Counted from the first letter of the stretch, positions 5,782-14,524 are shown. The stretch: DNA of 19,596 bases from an uncultured bacterium (GCA_903867275.1 CAIPQY010000304.1:1-19596), one strand, 5' to 3'. The notes: generated from the letters alone by a model not told the origin. Program-made: numbers and translations.

Positions 5782-8420
5782 GCGCGTTCCATGCCACCGC
5801 TCGACGCGAGGCGCTGCAGGCCGTGGTGGGCGGTCGTGCGTGGTTGTTGGCGATCGCCACCGCGGTGCTCACGGGATTGCCGCTGGCCGCCAACGCCGCG
5901 GCGCGCACCGGCGTGGCCGACTTTGTGCCAGCCTTCTCCATCGGTGCCTGGTGCGTGCTGGTGGCGGCGGCGCTGCTTGGCGCAGCAAGCGTGTCCAGCG
6001 AGCGTCGCAACGGCACATGGGATCTGGTGCTGTCCGCGCCCGAGCGACCTTCGGCAACCATCTGGGCCAAGCTTGCGGCCATGGGCGTGTCGGCGGCGGT
6101 GCTGCTGGCGGGCTTCCCGATCGAGGCGTTGGTGGAGTCGTCGCGCAACGCGGTGGACTGGGCTTCGGTGCTGGGTGGCATGCTTGGCTTGTGGTGCCTT
6201 GGTGTGGCGGCGGGTTCGCTTGGCATCGTGGCGGGCACCATCGTGCGATCGGGCCTTGGTGCCACGGCGCTGGCGCTGCTGGTGGCGGGCGCGTGGGTCA
6301 GCGTGACGCGTTCCATGCAGGTGCTCGGTGATCCATGGAGCGCCGCGGTCGGCTTTGCTCTTGATCCGATTCGCCGTGCGCAGGAATTCTCTGGCGGCGC
6401 CTTTGACCTTGGCAGCGTGATCACGCTGCTTGGCGTGGCGCTGAGTTGCACATGGATGGCCGCGCGCTGGGCCGACACCGAGCGGCGGCTGCAGCGCGCG
6501 GGTTCGTGGCAGCGCAGGCTGTCGAGTACGGTGATGGCGCTTGTTGCGCTGGTGGTGGTGGGCATCGCTGCGCGCGGGCCAGGTGCTGCGGCTCCGCGCA
6601 TGGATGTGCATCAGCTGCTTCGACGCAACGCTTCGGAAGCGCTGCAGAAGGCCGTGATCGCAGCGGATGCGCCCGTGCAATGCACGCTGCTTGTTGCAAA
6701 GGGTGTGGGTGATCCGGCCGCCGCCGCCGCGCGATCGGCGATGGAGCGCATGCGTGGTTGCACCGAGGCATCGGGCGCGGCGCCGACCACCATGGAAGTG
6801 GACCTGCTTGCGCCGCTGCAGGCAGGCAACGCTGCGCAGGCGATGGAGCGCATCACCGCCAGCGAGTCGGCGGCGCTTGGTGCATGGAACAAGGCGTTCG
6901 CGAAGGCGCTCACCACGCTCGATGCGGTGTGCGGTGCTGGCGATCTGGCCGGACCACTGGCGCAGGCCGTGACCGCGCGTCCGCAGGGTGACCCGAGGGC
7001 GGCCAAGTTGCAGGCGTTGCTTGCGGCGCTGCAGCGCGGCACCGCCGAAGGCGCGCAGTGGCACGCGGGATTCGAAACGGCCGCCGCCGCCGCACCCGAA
7101 CGACCGCTGGGCGATGTGGAAGGCGCGGGTCGCGCGCTGGCCGCCGAGCTTGGCGTGTGGGCGCAGTTGCTGCGCGACGGCGCCGACACGCTGGGTCTGG
7201 GTGCCGTGTCGCGCGAACTTCGCGAAGCCGCGCGCCGCATGGTCACGCTGTCCGATGCGTGTCGCGCCTCGCAGGACGGCATCGATCGACTGCCGCCAAT
7301 GCGACTGGGCGAGGTGGCTGCGGCCATTCGCACGCCGCCTGTGCTGGTGGTGAGCACGGGCAAGGGCAGCGCCGCCATTCCCGCGTGGCGACTGCTCGAG
7401 GGCGAAGCATCGGCCGATGCGGCCATGGTGGAGGCGCTGGCCGCGGCGCAGGGTGCTGCGCGCAACGCGGTGGTGTTCGTGCACACCACGCAGCGATCGC
7501 CCCTTGAAGCCACGGCTGGCGGCGCAGACTTCGCGTTCATGGCCGATGCGCTGCGCGCCGCGCGCTTTCGCGTGGAGGCCTGGAACCCCTCGCAGGCACC
7601 GCGACCCGCTGCACGCAACGCGCAGCGACGCGCGTGGGTGGTGCTGCCGCCGCTCGATCGGCGCAGTCTGGAACCTGATGCTGCGGAACAGGCGCTGTTG
7701 CAGGCCACGCATCGACTGATCGAGGAAGGCGAGTCGGTGCTGGTGCTCACCACGCCCAGCGTGTCCGCCACGCTCGGCATGACCGATCCGTGGTCGGATG
7801 TGCTGCGTGCTTGCGGTGTCACGGCGCGCACCGACGCCATGGTGGTGCAGCTGCTGGCGCGTTCGGAATCGGCGCGCGAGCTGCGCAATTCGCTCGACGA
7901 TGTGCTGCCTGCACCGGGCCCGCTTGGTCACATGATCCGCGGACGCGTGCAGTGGCCGCTGCCCATGCCGCTTCGAATCGACAGCGCGATGGGTTGGCGC
8001 GCATCGGCGGTGGCGCTGGTTCCGCCGCAGCCTTCGATCTGGATCGAGGACGATCCGCGCGTGGTCACGCGTGGCGTGAGCGAGGTTCCCGCCGGCAAGG
8101 CGCTTGCGTCCGATGCACAGGTGCCGCTGCTGGCGGTGTCGGAAAGCGATCGTGGTCGCGTGGCGCTGTCGGGTGGCGCGGGCTGGCCCATGAGCGGCAC
8201 CGCGGGACTGGCCGATGCGCGCGGCATGCTGCGATTCCCCGGCAATCGCGACCTGTTCGTGGGCGTGGTGCGCTGGCTGGTGCGAGATGATTCGGTGATG
8301 CAGGGAACCGACCGCGGCGTCGCTGGCGAGTCGGGCGGCGCCCTGGCGGTGGTGTGGCTGCCGTCGATCGTGCTGCTTGGCACACGCCTTGGCATCGCTG
8401 CATGGAGGCGACGCGCATGA
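5778..8420 (+). CDS. Fused ABC-2 permease and GldG-like auxiliary protein
   Basis: This 880-residue protein has about eight membrane segments. Six lie in the first 235 residues (about 18-40, 54-74, 95-118, 130-153, 158-176, 212-230) and form a GldF/ABC-2 permease. This includes the cytoplasmic signature SSERRNGTWDLVLSAPERPS (73-92). A seventh (about 248-266) and a C-terminal one (about 855-874) bracket a 590-residue extracytoplasmic region. That is the topology of GldG-type ABC auxiliary proteins, which begin with a membrane segment and end with one. Related clusters usually encode GldF and GldG separately, so this appears to be a gene fusion. The large domain is Ala-rich with no visible catalytic motif. 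It lies between the ATPase gene and the DUF4340 gene, with ATGA overlaps at both ends. The GldG assignment rests on topology and context more than on motifs. Confidence 0.82.
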   Translation: MSAFHATARREALQAVVGGRAWLLAIATAVLTGLPLAANAAARTGVADFVPAFSIGAWCVLVAAALLGAASVSSERRNGTWDLVLSAPERPSATIWAKLAAMGVSAAVLLAGFPIEALVESSRNAVDWASVLGGMLGLWCLGVAAGSLGIVAGTIVRSGLGATALALLVAGAWVSVTRSMQVLGDPWSAAVGFALDPIRRAQEFSGGAFDLGSVITLLGVALSCTWMAARWADTERRLQRAGSWQRRLSSTVMALVALVVVGIAARGPGAAAPRMDVHQLLRRNASEALQKAVIAADAPVQCTLLVAKGVGDPAAAAARSAMERMRGCTEASGAAPTTMEVDLLAPLQAGNAAQAMERITASESAALGAWNKAFAKALTTLDAVCGAGDLAGPLAQAVTARPQGDPRAAKLQALLAALQRGTAEGAQWHAGFETAAAAAPERPLGDVEGAGRALAAELGVWAQLLRDGADTLGLGAVSRELREAARRMVTLSDACRASQDGIDRLPPMRLGEVAAAIRTPPVLVVSTGKGSAAIPAWRLLEGEASADAAMVEALAAAQGAARNAVVFVHTTQRSPLEATAGGADFAFMADALRAARFRVEAWNPSQAPRPAARNAQRRAWVVLPPLDRRSLEPDAAEQALLQATHRLIEEGESVLVLTTPSVSATLGMTDPWSDVLRACGVTARTDAMVVQLLARSESARELRNSLDDVLPAPGPLGHMIRGRVQWPLPMPLRIDSAMGWRASAVALVPPQPSIWIEDDPRVVTRGVSEVPAGKALASDAQVPLLAVSESDRGRVALSGGAGWPMSGTAGLADARGMLRFPGNRDLFVGVVRWLVRDDSVMQGTDRGVAGESGGALAVVWLPSIVLLGTRLGIAAWRRRA

Positions 8421-9748
8421 ACATGGTTCGACGATGGGCGCTTCCGCCTGTGATGATCGCCGTGGCGCTGCTGCTTGGCTGGTGGTGGCGACAGGATGGC
8501 TCGCAGGCGGTGCAGCAGCCGCTGGCGCGCATTCCCGTGCAGCGTGTGGTCACGCTGCGCGTCGCGGGGCCCGATGTTTCGGCCACGTTCGTGCGCGCGG
8601 GTGATGCATGGAAACAGACCGAACCCTTCGAGCAGCCTGCCGACGCGCCGGCGATCCGCGCGCTGCTTGCGGCGGCCACCGATGCGGCGCCCGTGTATCG
8701 CGTGCCGCTGGCCCAGGCTCCGAAGACTTCGCGTCTGGATGCGCCCGATGTGTCGCTGGACATCTCCGTGCCCGACCAGCCCGCGTGGAAGTACCGCATC
8801 GGCGCGGATCATCCGGCGGGCCTGGCATGGGTGGCCGAAGAGCGCGCGGGCGAGGGCGGACCGGCCGCGCCCGAACTTCGCAAGTTGGCGCTGGCTGCGC
8901 TGGGTGGATCGCTGCGTGATGATCGACTGTTCGAGCGCGCGGGTGCCGACAGCGATCGCATCATGGTGGACGCGGCTGGCGTGGGCGGCGATGCGCACAT
9001 CGAGCTGGTGCGCGATGCCGCTGGCTGGCGACTGAAGCAGCCCTTCGAATCACGCGCCGATCCCGCTGCGGTTTCGGCCTTCCTGCAGGGGGTAGCGCGC
9101 CTGCGTCATCAGGGTGTGGTGCAGGCCAGCGCAGGTGATGGCTCGCTGCACGGGCTGGCCAAGCCGTGGGCGCAGGTGTCGGTGCGCACGCTTGATGTGG
9201 CCACCGGTGCGCCGCGCGAGGAGACGGTGCTGCTTGGTGGCGAGGGGCCGGGCGGCGGGCGCTTCGCGAAGATCGGCGATCGACCCCCGGTGCTGGCCGT
9301 GGATGCCAAGAGCGTGGCCGCGCTGCTGCCGCAGGGTGCGGGCTTCGTGGATGCGCGCGCCTGCTCGCTGCAACCCGAGCAGGTGACCGCCGTGCGCGTG
9401 CTGGACACCGAGGGTTCGGAGCGCGTGCACCTGAAGCGCGAGCCGGATGGATGGAAGCGCATGGCGTCGGATGGTGCGGCGTCGCCCGTCGATGATCGCG
9501 GTGTGCGTGAACTGGTGCGCTCGCTGTGCGAGGTGCGCGCGGGTGCCATCGCCACCGACGGCGCCAAGCCCGAATGGTTGGTGGGTTCGATCGAAGTTGC
9601 GGGTGCTGATGGCAGCGTGCGAACCGTTCGCCTGTGGCGCCTGCCCGACGGCAAGTGGGCCATGCACGATGGCGACGGGCCGGTGCGCATCTTCAGCGCC
9701 AACCTGCCCATGCCCATCCAGCCGCAGGATCACCCGCCGAAGCGGTAG
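8417..9748 (+). CDS. DUF4340-type membrane-anchored protein with three internal repeats
   Basis: This 443-residue protein has a single N-terminal membrane anchor (about 8-24) and a large extracytoplasmic part. Three related modules follow each other. Each has beta-rich sequence leading to a Trp-Lys/Arg core and then a helix: AWKQTEPF...ADAPAIRALLAAATD (from W65), GWRLKQPF...ADPAAVSAFLQGVAR (from W204) and GWKRMASD...DDRGVRELVRSL (from W346). Spacings are 139 and 142 residues. This is the pattern of DUF4340, a family often encoded beside GldG-like ABC auxiliary proteins. It probably forms the periplasmic part of the preceding ABC complex; its biochemical role is unknown. The ATG at 8417 overlaps the permease stop. 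The 3' end overlaps the convergent ribD by 19 bp. Confidence 0.8.
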   Translation: MNMVRRWALPPVMIAVALLLGWWWRQDGSQAVQQPLARIPVQRVVTLRVAGPDVSATFVRAGDAWKQTEPFEQPADAPAIRALLAAATDAAPVYRVPLAQAPKTSRLDAPDVSLDISVPDQPAWKYRIGADHPAGLAWVAEERAGEGGPAAPELRKLALAALGGSLRDDRLFERAGADSDRIMVDAAGVGGDAHIELVRDAAGWRLKQPFESRADPAAVSAFLQGVARLRHQGVVQASAGDGSLHGLAKPWAQVSVRTLDVATGAPREETVLLGGEGPGGGRFAKIGDRPPVLAVDAKSVAALLPQGAGFVDARACSLQPEQVTAVRVLDTEGSERVHLKREPDGWKRMASDGAASPVDDRGVRELVRSLCEVRAGAIATDGAKPEWLVGSIEVAGADGSVRTVRLWRLPDGKWAMHDGDGPVRIFSANLPMPIQPQDHPPKR

Positions 9749-10830
9749 TGCAGCAGCGCGTCCGGGCCGCGTCGGTGCACCGACAGCAGCCGCATGGGCA
9801 CGCCGTCCTCGATGCGCATGGTGGTGAAGCCGCGCGCCGGGCCGAAGGCTTCCTCATCGGCCAGCAGTCGCGGGCCCACGAACACCCACGCCTCGTCGAT
9901 CAGCCCTTCGCGCAGCAGCGCCCCGGTCAGGCCGCCGCCCGCCTCGATCAGCACGTTGCTCACGTCGAACTCGCGGCGCAGCGCTTCCAGCAGGCCGCGG
10001 AAGTCGCTGTGCTGCTTCATGCATCCCACGCCCAGGTCGCCCAGCGCGCGCCGGTGCTCGCTCTTCTCGCCGAAGGACTTGGGCAGCGTGGTCACCACCG
10101 TGCGATGCTCGCGTGCGGTGCGCACCACCTGGCGATCAAGCGGCAGCGTGAGTTCAGGATCCACCACCACGCGCACGGCGTTGCGTCGCGGCGTGCCCAC
10201 GCGACAGGTCAGCAGCGGATCGTCGCGCATCACCGTGCCGATGCCGGTCAGGATGGCGTCCACGCGACCGCGCTCGCGGTGCACCATGGCGCGGCTGCGG
10301 TCGCCGCTGATCCACTTGCTGTCGTGCGCGCGCGTGGCGATGCGGCCGTCCACCGTCTGCGCCCACTTGGCGATCACCCACGGCAGGGCGGTGGTGACGC
10401 GCTTCACGAAGGGCGCGTTCAGGTCGCGCGTCTCGGGCAGGCTCAGCTGCTCGCACGCGATGTCCGCGCCGCGCAGCCACGCCTCGCCGCCCGCGGCCTG
10501 CGCGTTCGGATCCTTTTCGCCGTAGATCACGCGCGCGACGCCTGCCGTGCGCAGCGCCTCCACGCAGGGCGGTGTGCGTCCGTGGTGCGTGCAGGGCTCC
10601 AGCGTGATGATGGCCGTGCCGCCGCGCGCCTTCGCGCCTGCGCGCTTCAGCGCCTCCACCTCGGCATGCGCGCCGCCGATGCGCCGGTGATAGCCCCATC
10701 CCGCGAAGGCGCCGTCGCGGTCCAGCACCACGCAGCCCACCATGGGGTTGGGTTCCACATGACCGTGGCCGCGCACGGCCAGTCGTGCGGCAAGGCGCAT
10801 CCAGTGTTCCGGTGCGTGCTCGCGGTTCAT
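9730..10830 (-). CDS. ribD: Bifunctional riboflavin deaminase/reductase RibD
   Basis: This 366-residue protein, the usual RibD length, catalyses two consecutive steps of riboflavin synthesis: deamination of the diaminohydroxyphosphoribosyl-pyrimidine and NADPH-dependent reduction of the ribose. The N-terminal deaminase (about 8-145) has the zinc motif H55-A-E57 and PCTHHGRTPPC with C80 and C89. The C-terminal reductase (about 147-366) begins WVIAKWAQTVDGRIAT and includes DSKWISGDRSRAMVHRER, DAILTGIGTVMRDDPLL and LIEAGGGLTGALL. The start ATG overlaps the stop of the upstream phosphatase gene (ATGA at 10827-10830), with GGAG close by, so expression is coupled. No other rib gene is near. The stop lies inside the end of the convergent DUF4340 gene. 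Confidence 0.95.
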   Translation of the reverse strand: MNREHAPEHWMRLAARLAVRGHGHVEPNPMVGCVVLDRDGAFAGWGYHRRIGGAHAEVEALKRAGAKARGGTAIITLEPCTHHGRTPPCVEALRTAGVARVIYGEKDPNAQAAGGEAWLRGADIACEQLSLPETRDLNAPFVKRVTTALPWVIAKWAQTVDGRIATRAHDSKWISGDRSRAMVHRERGRVDAILTGIGTVMRDDPLLTCRVGTPRRNAVRVVVDPELTLPLDRQVVRTAREHRTVVTTLPKSFGEKSEHRRALGDLGVGCMKQHSDFRGLLEALRREFDVSNVLIEAGGGLTGALLREGLIDEAWVFVGPRLLADEEAFGPARGFTTMRIEDGVPMRLLSVHRRGPDALLHYRFGG

Positions 10831-12323
10831 GCTCCAACCTCCGCTTCCTGCAGCGGGTTCGAAGCGCCGGCAGGCCGTTGGCCGTCCCAGCGGATCTCGG
10901 CGACCAGCAGATCATCCTCCGCCACGCGGCTGCGCCAACTGTCGATCAACTGCACCAGGTGCGCGCTCCAGTCGGCGGGCGCCTGGTCGCGACTGAACGA
11001 TGCATCAAGGCGCTCCTGCCCGAACATGCGCTCGCGGCCGTCGCGCGCCTCGGTGATGCCGTCCGTGAACAGCAGCAGCGTGTCGCCGGCGGCCATGGGA
11101 ATGGCGTGATCGTCCGTCTCGAACACGGGTTCCTCCACGGCGCCCAGCAGCGTGGTGGTGCTGTCGAAGGGCTGCACGCTGCCGTCGCCGCGACGGCGCA
11201 GCACCGGCGGGTGACCCGCGCTTGCGTAGCGCGCCTCGCCGAGCCGCGCATCCATGTGCAGCGCCACGCCCGTGGCGTGAATGCCCTGGCGCGAAATCGT
11301 GAGCAGGCAGTAGCGATTCAGGCGACCCAGCAGGGCGCCGGGGCCGATGTCCGGTTCCTCGGCGATGATGCGCTCGATCTCGCCGGACAGCCGCGCCACC
11401 GTCATGGCGGCGGCGAGACCGTGGCCCGACACATCCAGCAGCACCAGACGCAGTCGACCCTGCGCGTCCACCGAGGAATGCAGGTAGTCGCCACCCACCT
11501 CGTCGGCGGGCACGTGCGCGTAGCGGAACGCGACGCCCGGCAGTTGCACGGGTGCCGGAAACAGCGATCCGAGCACCGCGCGGGCCTGCGCCAGTTCATG
11601 GCGGGTGCTGCGGAAGCTCCGGTCCAGCATGCGCGTGCGGAACCCATGTCGATGCCGGGCCATACGCCACCAGCACACGCAAAGCCCGGGAAGCAGCACC
11701 ACTGGCGCCGTCACCGATGCCGCCGCGGCCGCGATCCAGCGTTCGGCTCCGGGTGAAAGCGATCCGGCATCCACCTGAATCACTGGATCGCCACCGCTTC
11801 CAAGCACCGCGTAGACCACCTGTGACAGCGCGTACAGCGCCAGCAGCGGCCACATGGGTCGCAGGCTCTCGCGGATGGTCCATGGCAGGAACAGGCAGGC
11901 GACCAGGTACCGCATCGTCAGTTCACCAAGGCCGCTGAACTGCGAGGCATCGACCAGGAGTCCGTTGGCCATCTGCATGGCCTGCCCGTTGATGCCGGTC
12001 AGCAGCACGAACAGCGAGGCGGCCTGCAGCAGTTCCTTGCGCGTGTGCAGCCTTGGCCGCACCCGCCACATGAACCACGCGCACAGCCCAAGTGTCACGG
12101 CCGACGCTCCAAGAATGATCCATGACGATCGCGTGGAGATCTCGCTCCCGTCCATGCCGCGCAGTGCCAGCGCGTTGGGTGCGATCACGGCCACCAGCGT
12201 GGCCGTGGCGCCGATGGCGCGCATGAGCATGGTGGCACCGAGCAGCCACGCGAATCTGCGTCGCAGCCACTGCTCCAGTTCGCGCTCGTATTCCGCCGCG
12301 AAGATGGGGGCATCGGTTGCCAT
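10827..12323 (-). CDS. Membrane-anchored SpoIIE/RsbU-type serine phosphatase
   Basis: This 498-residue protein has about six hydrophobic segments at the N-terminus (about 26-48, 66-88, 98-118, 136-154, 157-175, 195-220). A linker helix leads to a PP2C-like SpoIIE domain (about 245-480). Metal-binding and core motifs are present: EVGGDYL (275-281, D279), LLDVSGHG (295-302, D297), YASAGHPPV (366-374), LLFTDGITEA (417-426, D421) and AEDDLLVAEIRW (468-479). Such enzymes dephosphorylate phosphoserine on anti-sigma-factor antagonists. The membrane part probably senses an envelope signal, as MASE-like domains do. No partner antagonist or anti-sigma gene is adjacent. ATG 12323 follows a TACGCT hexamer by 7 nt, with no Shine-Dalgarno. 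It is the first gene of a two-gene unit with ribD. Confidence 0.9.
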   Translation of the reverse strand: MATDAPIFAAEYERELEQWLRRRFAWLLGATMLMRAIGATATLVAVIAPNALALRGMDGSEISTRSSWIILGASAVTLGLCAWFMWRVRPRLHTRKELLQAASLFVLLTGINGQAMQMANGLLVDASQFSGLGELTMRYLVACLFLPWTIRESLRPMWPLLALYALSQVVYAVLGSGGDPVIQVDAGSLSPGAERWIAAAAASVTAPVVLLPGLCVCWWRMARHRHGFRTRMLDRSFRSTRHELAQARAVLGSLFPAPVQLPGVAFRYAHVPADEVGGDYLHSSVDAQGRLRLVLLDVSGHGLAAAMTVARLSGEIERIIAEEPDIGPGALLGRLNRYCLLTISRQGIHATGVALHMDARLGEARYASAGHPPVLRRRGDGSVQPFDSTTTLLGAVEEPVFETDDHAIPMAAGDTLLLFTDGITEARDGRERMFGQERLDASFSRDQAPADWSAHLVQLIDSWRSRVAEDDLLVAEIRWDGQRPAGASNPLQEAEVGA

Positions 12324-12330
12324 GCCCGCG

Positions 12331-12336
12331 AGCGTA
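12331..12336 (-). promoter_or_regulatory. Leaderless-type -10 (TACGCT) of the phosphatase-ribD unit
   Basis: TACGCT on the minus strand is followed by 7 nt and then ATG. A possible -35 (TTCATT, 12359-12354) sits 17 nt upstream, in the U-rich tail of the fusA terminator. No Shine-Dalgarno is present. Confidence 0.45.
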
Positions 12337-12358
12337 GCGGCACGCCGAAGGCAAATGA

Positions 12359-12386
12359 AAGGGCCCGTCCATGCGGACGGGCCCTT
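12359..12386 (-). terminator. Intrinsic terminator of fusA
   Basis: A perfect 12-bp stem (AAGGGCCCGTCC and its complement) with a 4-nt loop begins 23 nt after the fusA stop. On the minus strand it is followed by TCATTT, giving a short U-rich tail. It separates fusA from the phosphatase gene in the same direction and is the clearest intrinsic terminator in the window. Confidence 0.85.
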
Positions 12387-12409
12387 GTTCAGTCACATGG
12401 TTGCGCGGA

Positions 12410-14524
12410 TCAGGCCTTCGCCAGCACTTCGTCCTTCAGACGATCGGGCATGATGCGGTAGGTGCACGGCTCCATCGAGCTGCTCGCGCGACCCTGGGTC
12501 ATGCTGCGCAGCGTGGTGGTGTAGCCGAACAGCTCGCTCAGCGGCACTTCGGCGGTGATCAGACGCACCACGCCGCGCTGCTCGCTGTCCACGATCTGGC
12601 CACGACGGCTGGCAAGGTCGCCGGCCACGTTGCCGAAGAACTCGTCGGGCGTGGTCACGACCAGCTTCATGATGGGCTCCAGAAGCGCCAGGCCTGCACG
12701 GGTGCACGCCTCGCGGAAGGCCAGCGCGCCGGCCTGCTCGAAGGCGATCTGGCTGGAATCCACGTCGTGGTAGCTGCCGTACACCAGCTGTGCACGCACG
12801 TTGATCACGGGGTAGCCGCCCAGGATGCCGCTCGCGGCCGCCTGACGTGCTCCGTACTCCACGCTGGGGATGAACTCGCGCGGAATCACGCCGCCCGAGA
12901 CCTTGTCCTCGAACACCACGCCGTCCTTCATCACCAGCTCTTCGGCATCGGCCTCTTCCTTGGTCATCGGCATCACGGTCATCACGGCATCGCCGTACTG
13001 ACCGCGACCACCGGTCTGCTTCTTGAACAGACCGCGGATGTCCTTGGCGGTGCCGGTGATCGTCTCGCGGTAGGCCACGCGCGGCTTGCCCACGGTCACG
13101 TTCACCTTCATGTCGCGCACCAGCTTGTTCTTGATGATCTCCAGGTGGAGCTCACCCATGCCGCTGATGATCGTCTCGCCGGTCTCGTCGTTGTAGTTCG
13201 AGCGGAAGCTCGGATCTTCGCGACGGATGGTGGTGAGCGCCTCGCCCAGCTTCTTCTTGTCATCGGCCGAGTTGGGCTCGATGCTCATGCTGATCACGGG
13301 CTCGGGGAAGGTCATGCGCTCGAGGATGATGGGATGGTCGGGGTCGCACAGCGTGTCGCCGGTGTACGAATCCTTCAGGCCCACCACGGCCACGATCTGA
13401 CCGCAGCCGGTCTCGTCGAGGGCGGTGCGGTTCTGCGCGTGCATCTCGTACAGACGGCTGACGTTTTCCTTCTTGCCGTTGCCGGGGTTCAGCACGCGCA
13501 TGCCCTTGCCCAGCGTGCCGGAGTACACGCGCAGGTAGGTCAGGTTGCCGGCCACGTCGCTCACCACCTTGAACACCAGGGCGCTGAAGGGAGCCTTGTC
13601 GCTGTGCGGACGGCTCATCTTCACGCTGACGTCCTTCGGATCCACGCCTTCCACGTCGGGGCGCTCGGTGGGGCAGGGCAGGTAGTCGACCACGGCGTCG
13701 AGCACCTTCTGCACGCCCACGTACTTCAGCGCGCTGCCGCAGAGCACGGGGAAGCACTTGAGGGCGATGGTGCCCTTGCGCAGTCCGGCCTTCAGTTCAT
13801 CCACGGTGATCGAGCTCGGATCGGTGAGGAACTTCTCGGTCAGCGAGTCGTCGAGCTCGCAGATCTTCTCCACCATCATCGCGCGGTACATCTCGGCCTT
13901 CTCGCGGTGCTCGGCGGGAATCTCGCCCTCGGTGATGTTGTTGCCCTGCTCCTCGGTCACCCAGTACATGGCCTTCATGTTCATCAGGCAGATGACGCCC
14001 TTGAAGTCGTTGCCGTTGCCGACCGGGCACTGCACCGGAATGGCGTTGGCGCCAAGGCGGGCCTTGATGCTGGCGAAGCTGTAGTCGAAGTCGCCACCCA
14101 TCTTGTCCATCTTGTTGATCAGGCACAGACGCGGCACGCCGTAGCGGTCAGCCTGGCGCCACACGGTCTCGCTCTGGGCTTCCACGCCTTCCTTGCCGTC
14201 GAACACCGCCACCGCGCCGTCGAGCACGCGCAGCGAGCGCTCCACCTCGATGGTGAAGTCCACGTGGCCGGGGGTGTCGATCAGGTTCACCTTGTACTCG
14301 ACGCCGTTGTAGTTCCAGGGGCAGGTGGTCGCCGCGCTCTGGATGGTGATGCCGCGCTTCTGCTCTTCCTCGAGGCTGTCCATGGTGGCGGTGCCTTCGT
14401 GCACTTCGCCCATGCGGTGGATCTTGCCCGTGTAGAAGAGGACGCGCTCGGTGACCGTGGTCTTGCCGGCGTCGATGTGGGCGCAGATTCCGATGTTTCG
14501 GACCTTGGTGAGATCAATGGCCAT
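12410..14524 (-). CDS. fusA: Translation elongation factor G (spdEFG1/mitochondrial-type)
   Basis: This 704-residue GTPase drives ribosomal translocation. G-domain motifs are complete: AHIDAGKTT (15-23), RGITI (57-61), DTPGHVDFT (83-91, catalytic H87), NKMDK (137-141) and CGSALK for G5. Domains II-V follow, including GGRGQYGD and the C-terminal SVEYGARQAAASGILGGYPV segment of domain IV. MDSLEEEQKRGITIQSAATT and DFTIEVERSLRVLDGAV resemble mitochondrial EF-G1 and the spdEFG1 group of planctomycetes, spirochaetes and delta-proteobacteria. The usual EF-G has DWMEQEQERGITI instead. Start ATG 14524 is chosen because MAIDLTKVRNIGICAHIDAG matches the family N-terminus; a GTG 54 nt upstream is in frame but outside homology. 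Strong use of C-ending codons suggests high expression. It lies 154 nt downstream of the RNase HII relative, with its own promoter. Confidence 0.97.
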   Translation of the reverse strand: MAIDLTKVRNIGICAHIDAGKTTVTERVLFYTGKIHRMGEVHEGTATMDSLEEEQKRGITIQSAATTCPWNYNGVEYKVNLIDTPGHVDFTIEVERSLRVLDGAVAVFDGKEGVEAQSETVWRQADRYGVPRLCLINKMDKMGGDFDYSFASIKARLGANAIPVQCPVGNGNDFKGVICLMNMKAMYWVTEEQGNNITEGEIPAEHREKAEMYRAMMVEKICELDDSLTEKFLTDPSSITVDELKAGLRKGTIALKCFPVLCGSALKYVGVQKVLDAVVDYLPCPTERPDVEGVDPKDVSVKMSRPHSDKAPFSALVFKVVSDVAGNLTYLRVYSGTLGKGMRVLNPGNGKKENVSRLYEMHAQNRTALDETGCGQIVAVVGLKDSYTGDTLCDPDHPIILERMTFPEPVISMSIEPNSADDKKKLGEALTTIRREDPSFRSNYNDETGETIISGMGELHLEIIKNKLVRDMKVNVTVGKPRVAYRETITGTAKDIRGLFKKQTGGRGQYGDAVMTVMPMTKEEADAEELVMKDGVVFEDKVSGGVIPREFIPSVEYGARQAAASGILGGYPVINVRAQLVYGSYHDVDSSQIAFEQAGALAFREACTRAGLALLEPIMKLVVTTPDEFFGNVAGDLASRRGQIVDSEQRGVVRLITAEVPLSELFGYTTTLRSMTQGRASSSMEPCTYRIMPDRLKDEVLAKA

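Noticed and set aside
5256..7931. 891-codon open frame on the minus strand, antisense to the ABC operon
   Set aside because: Composition is Arg/His/Gln-rich with no recognisable motif, while the plus strand encodes an intact ATPase and permease. It is a shadow frame.
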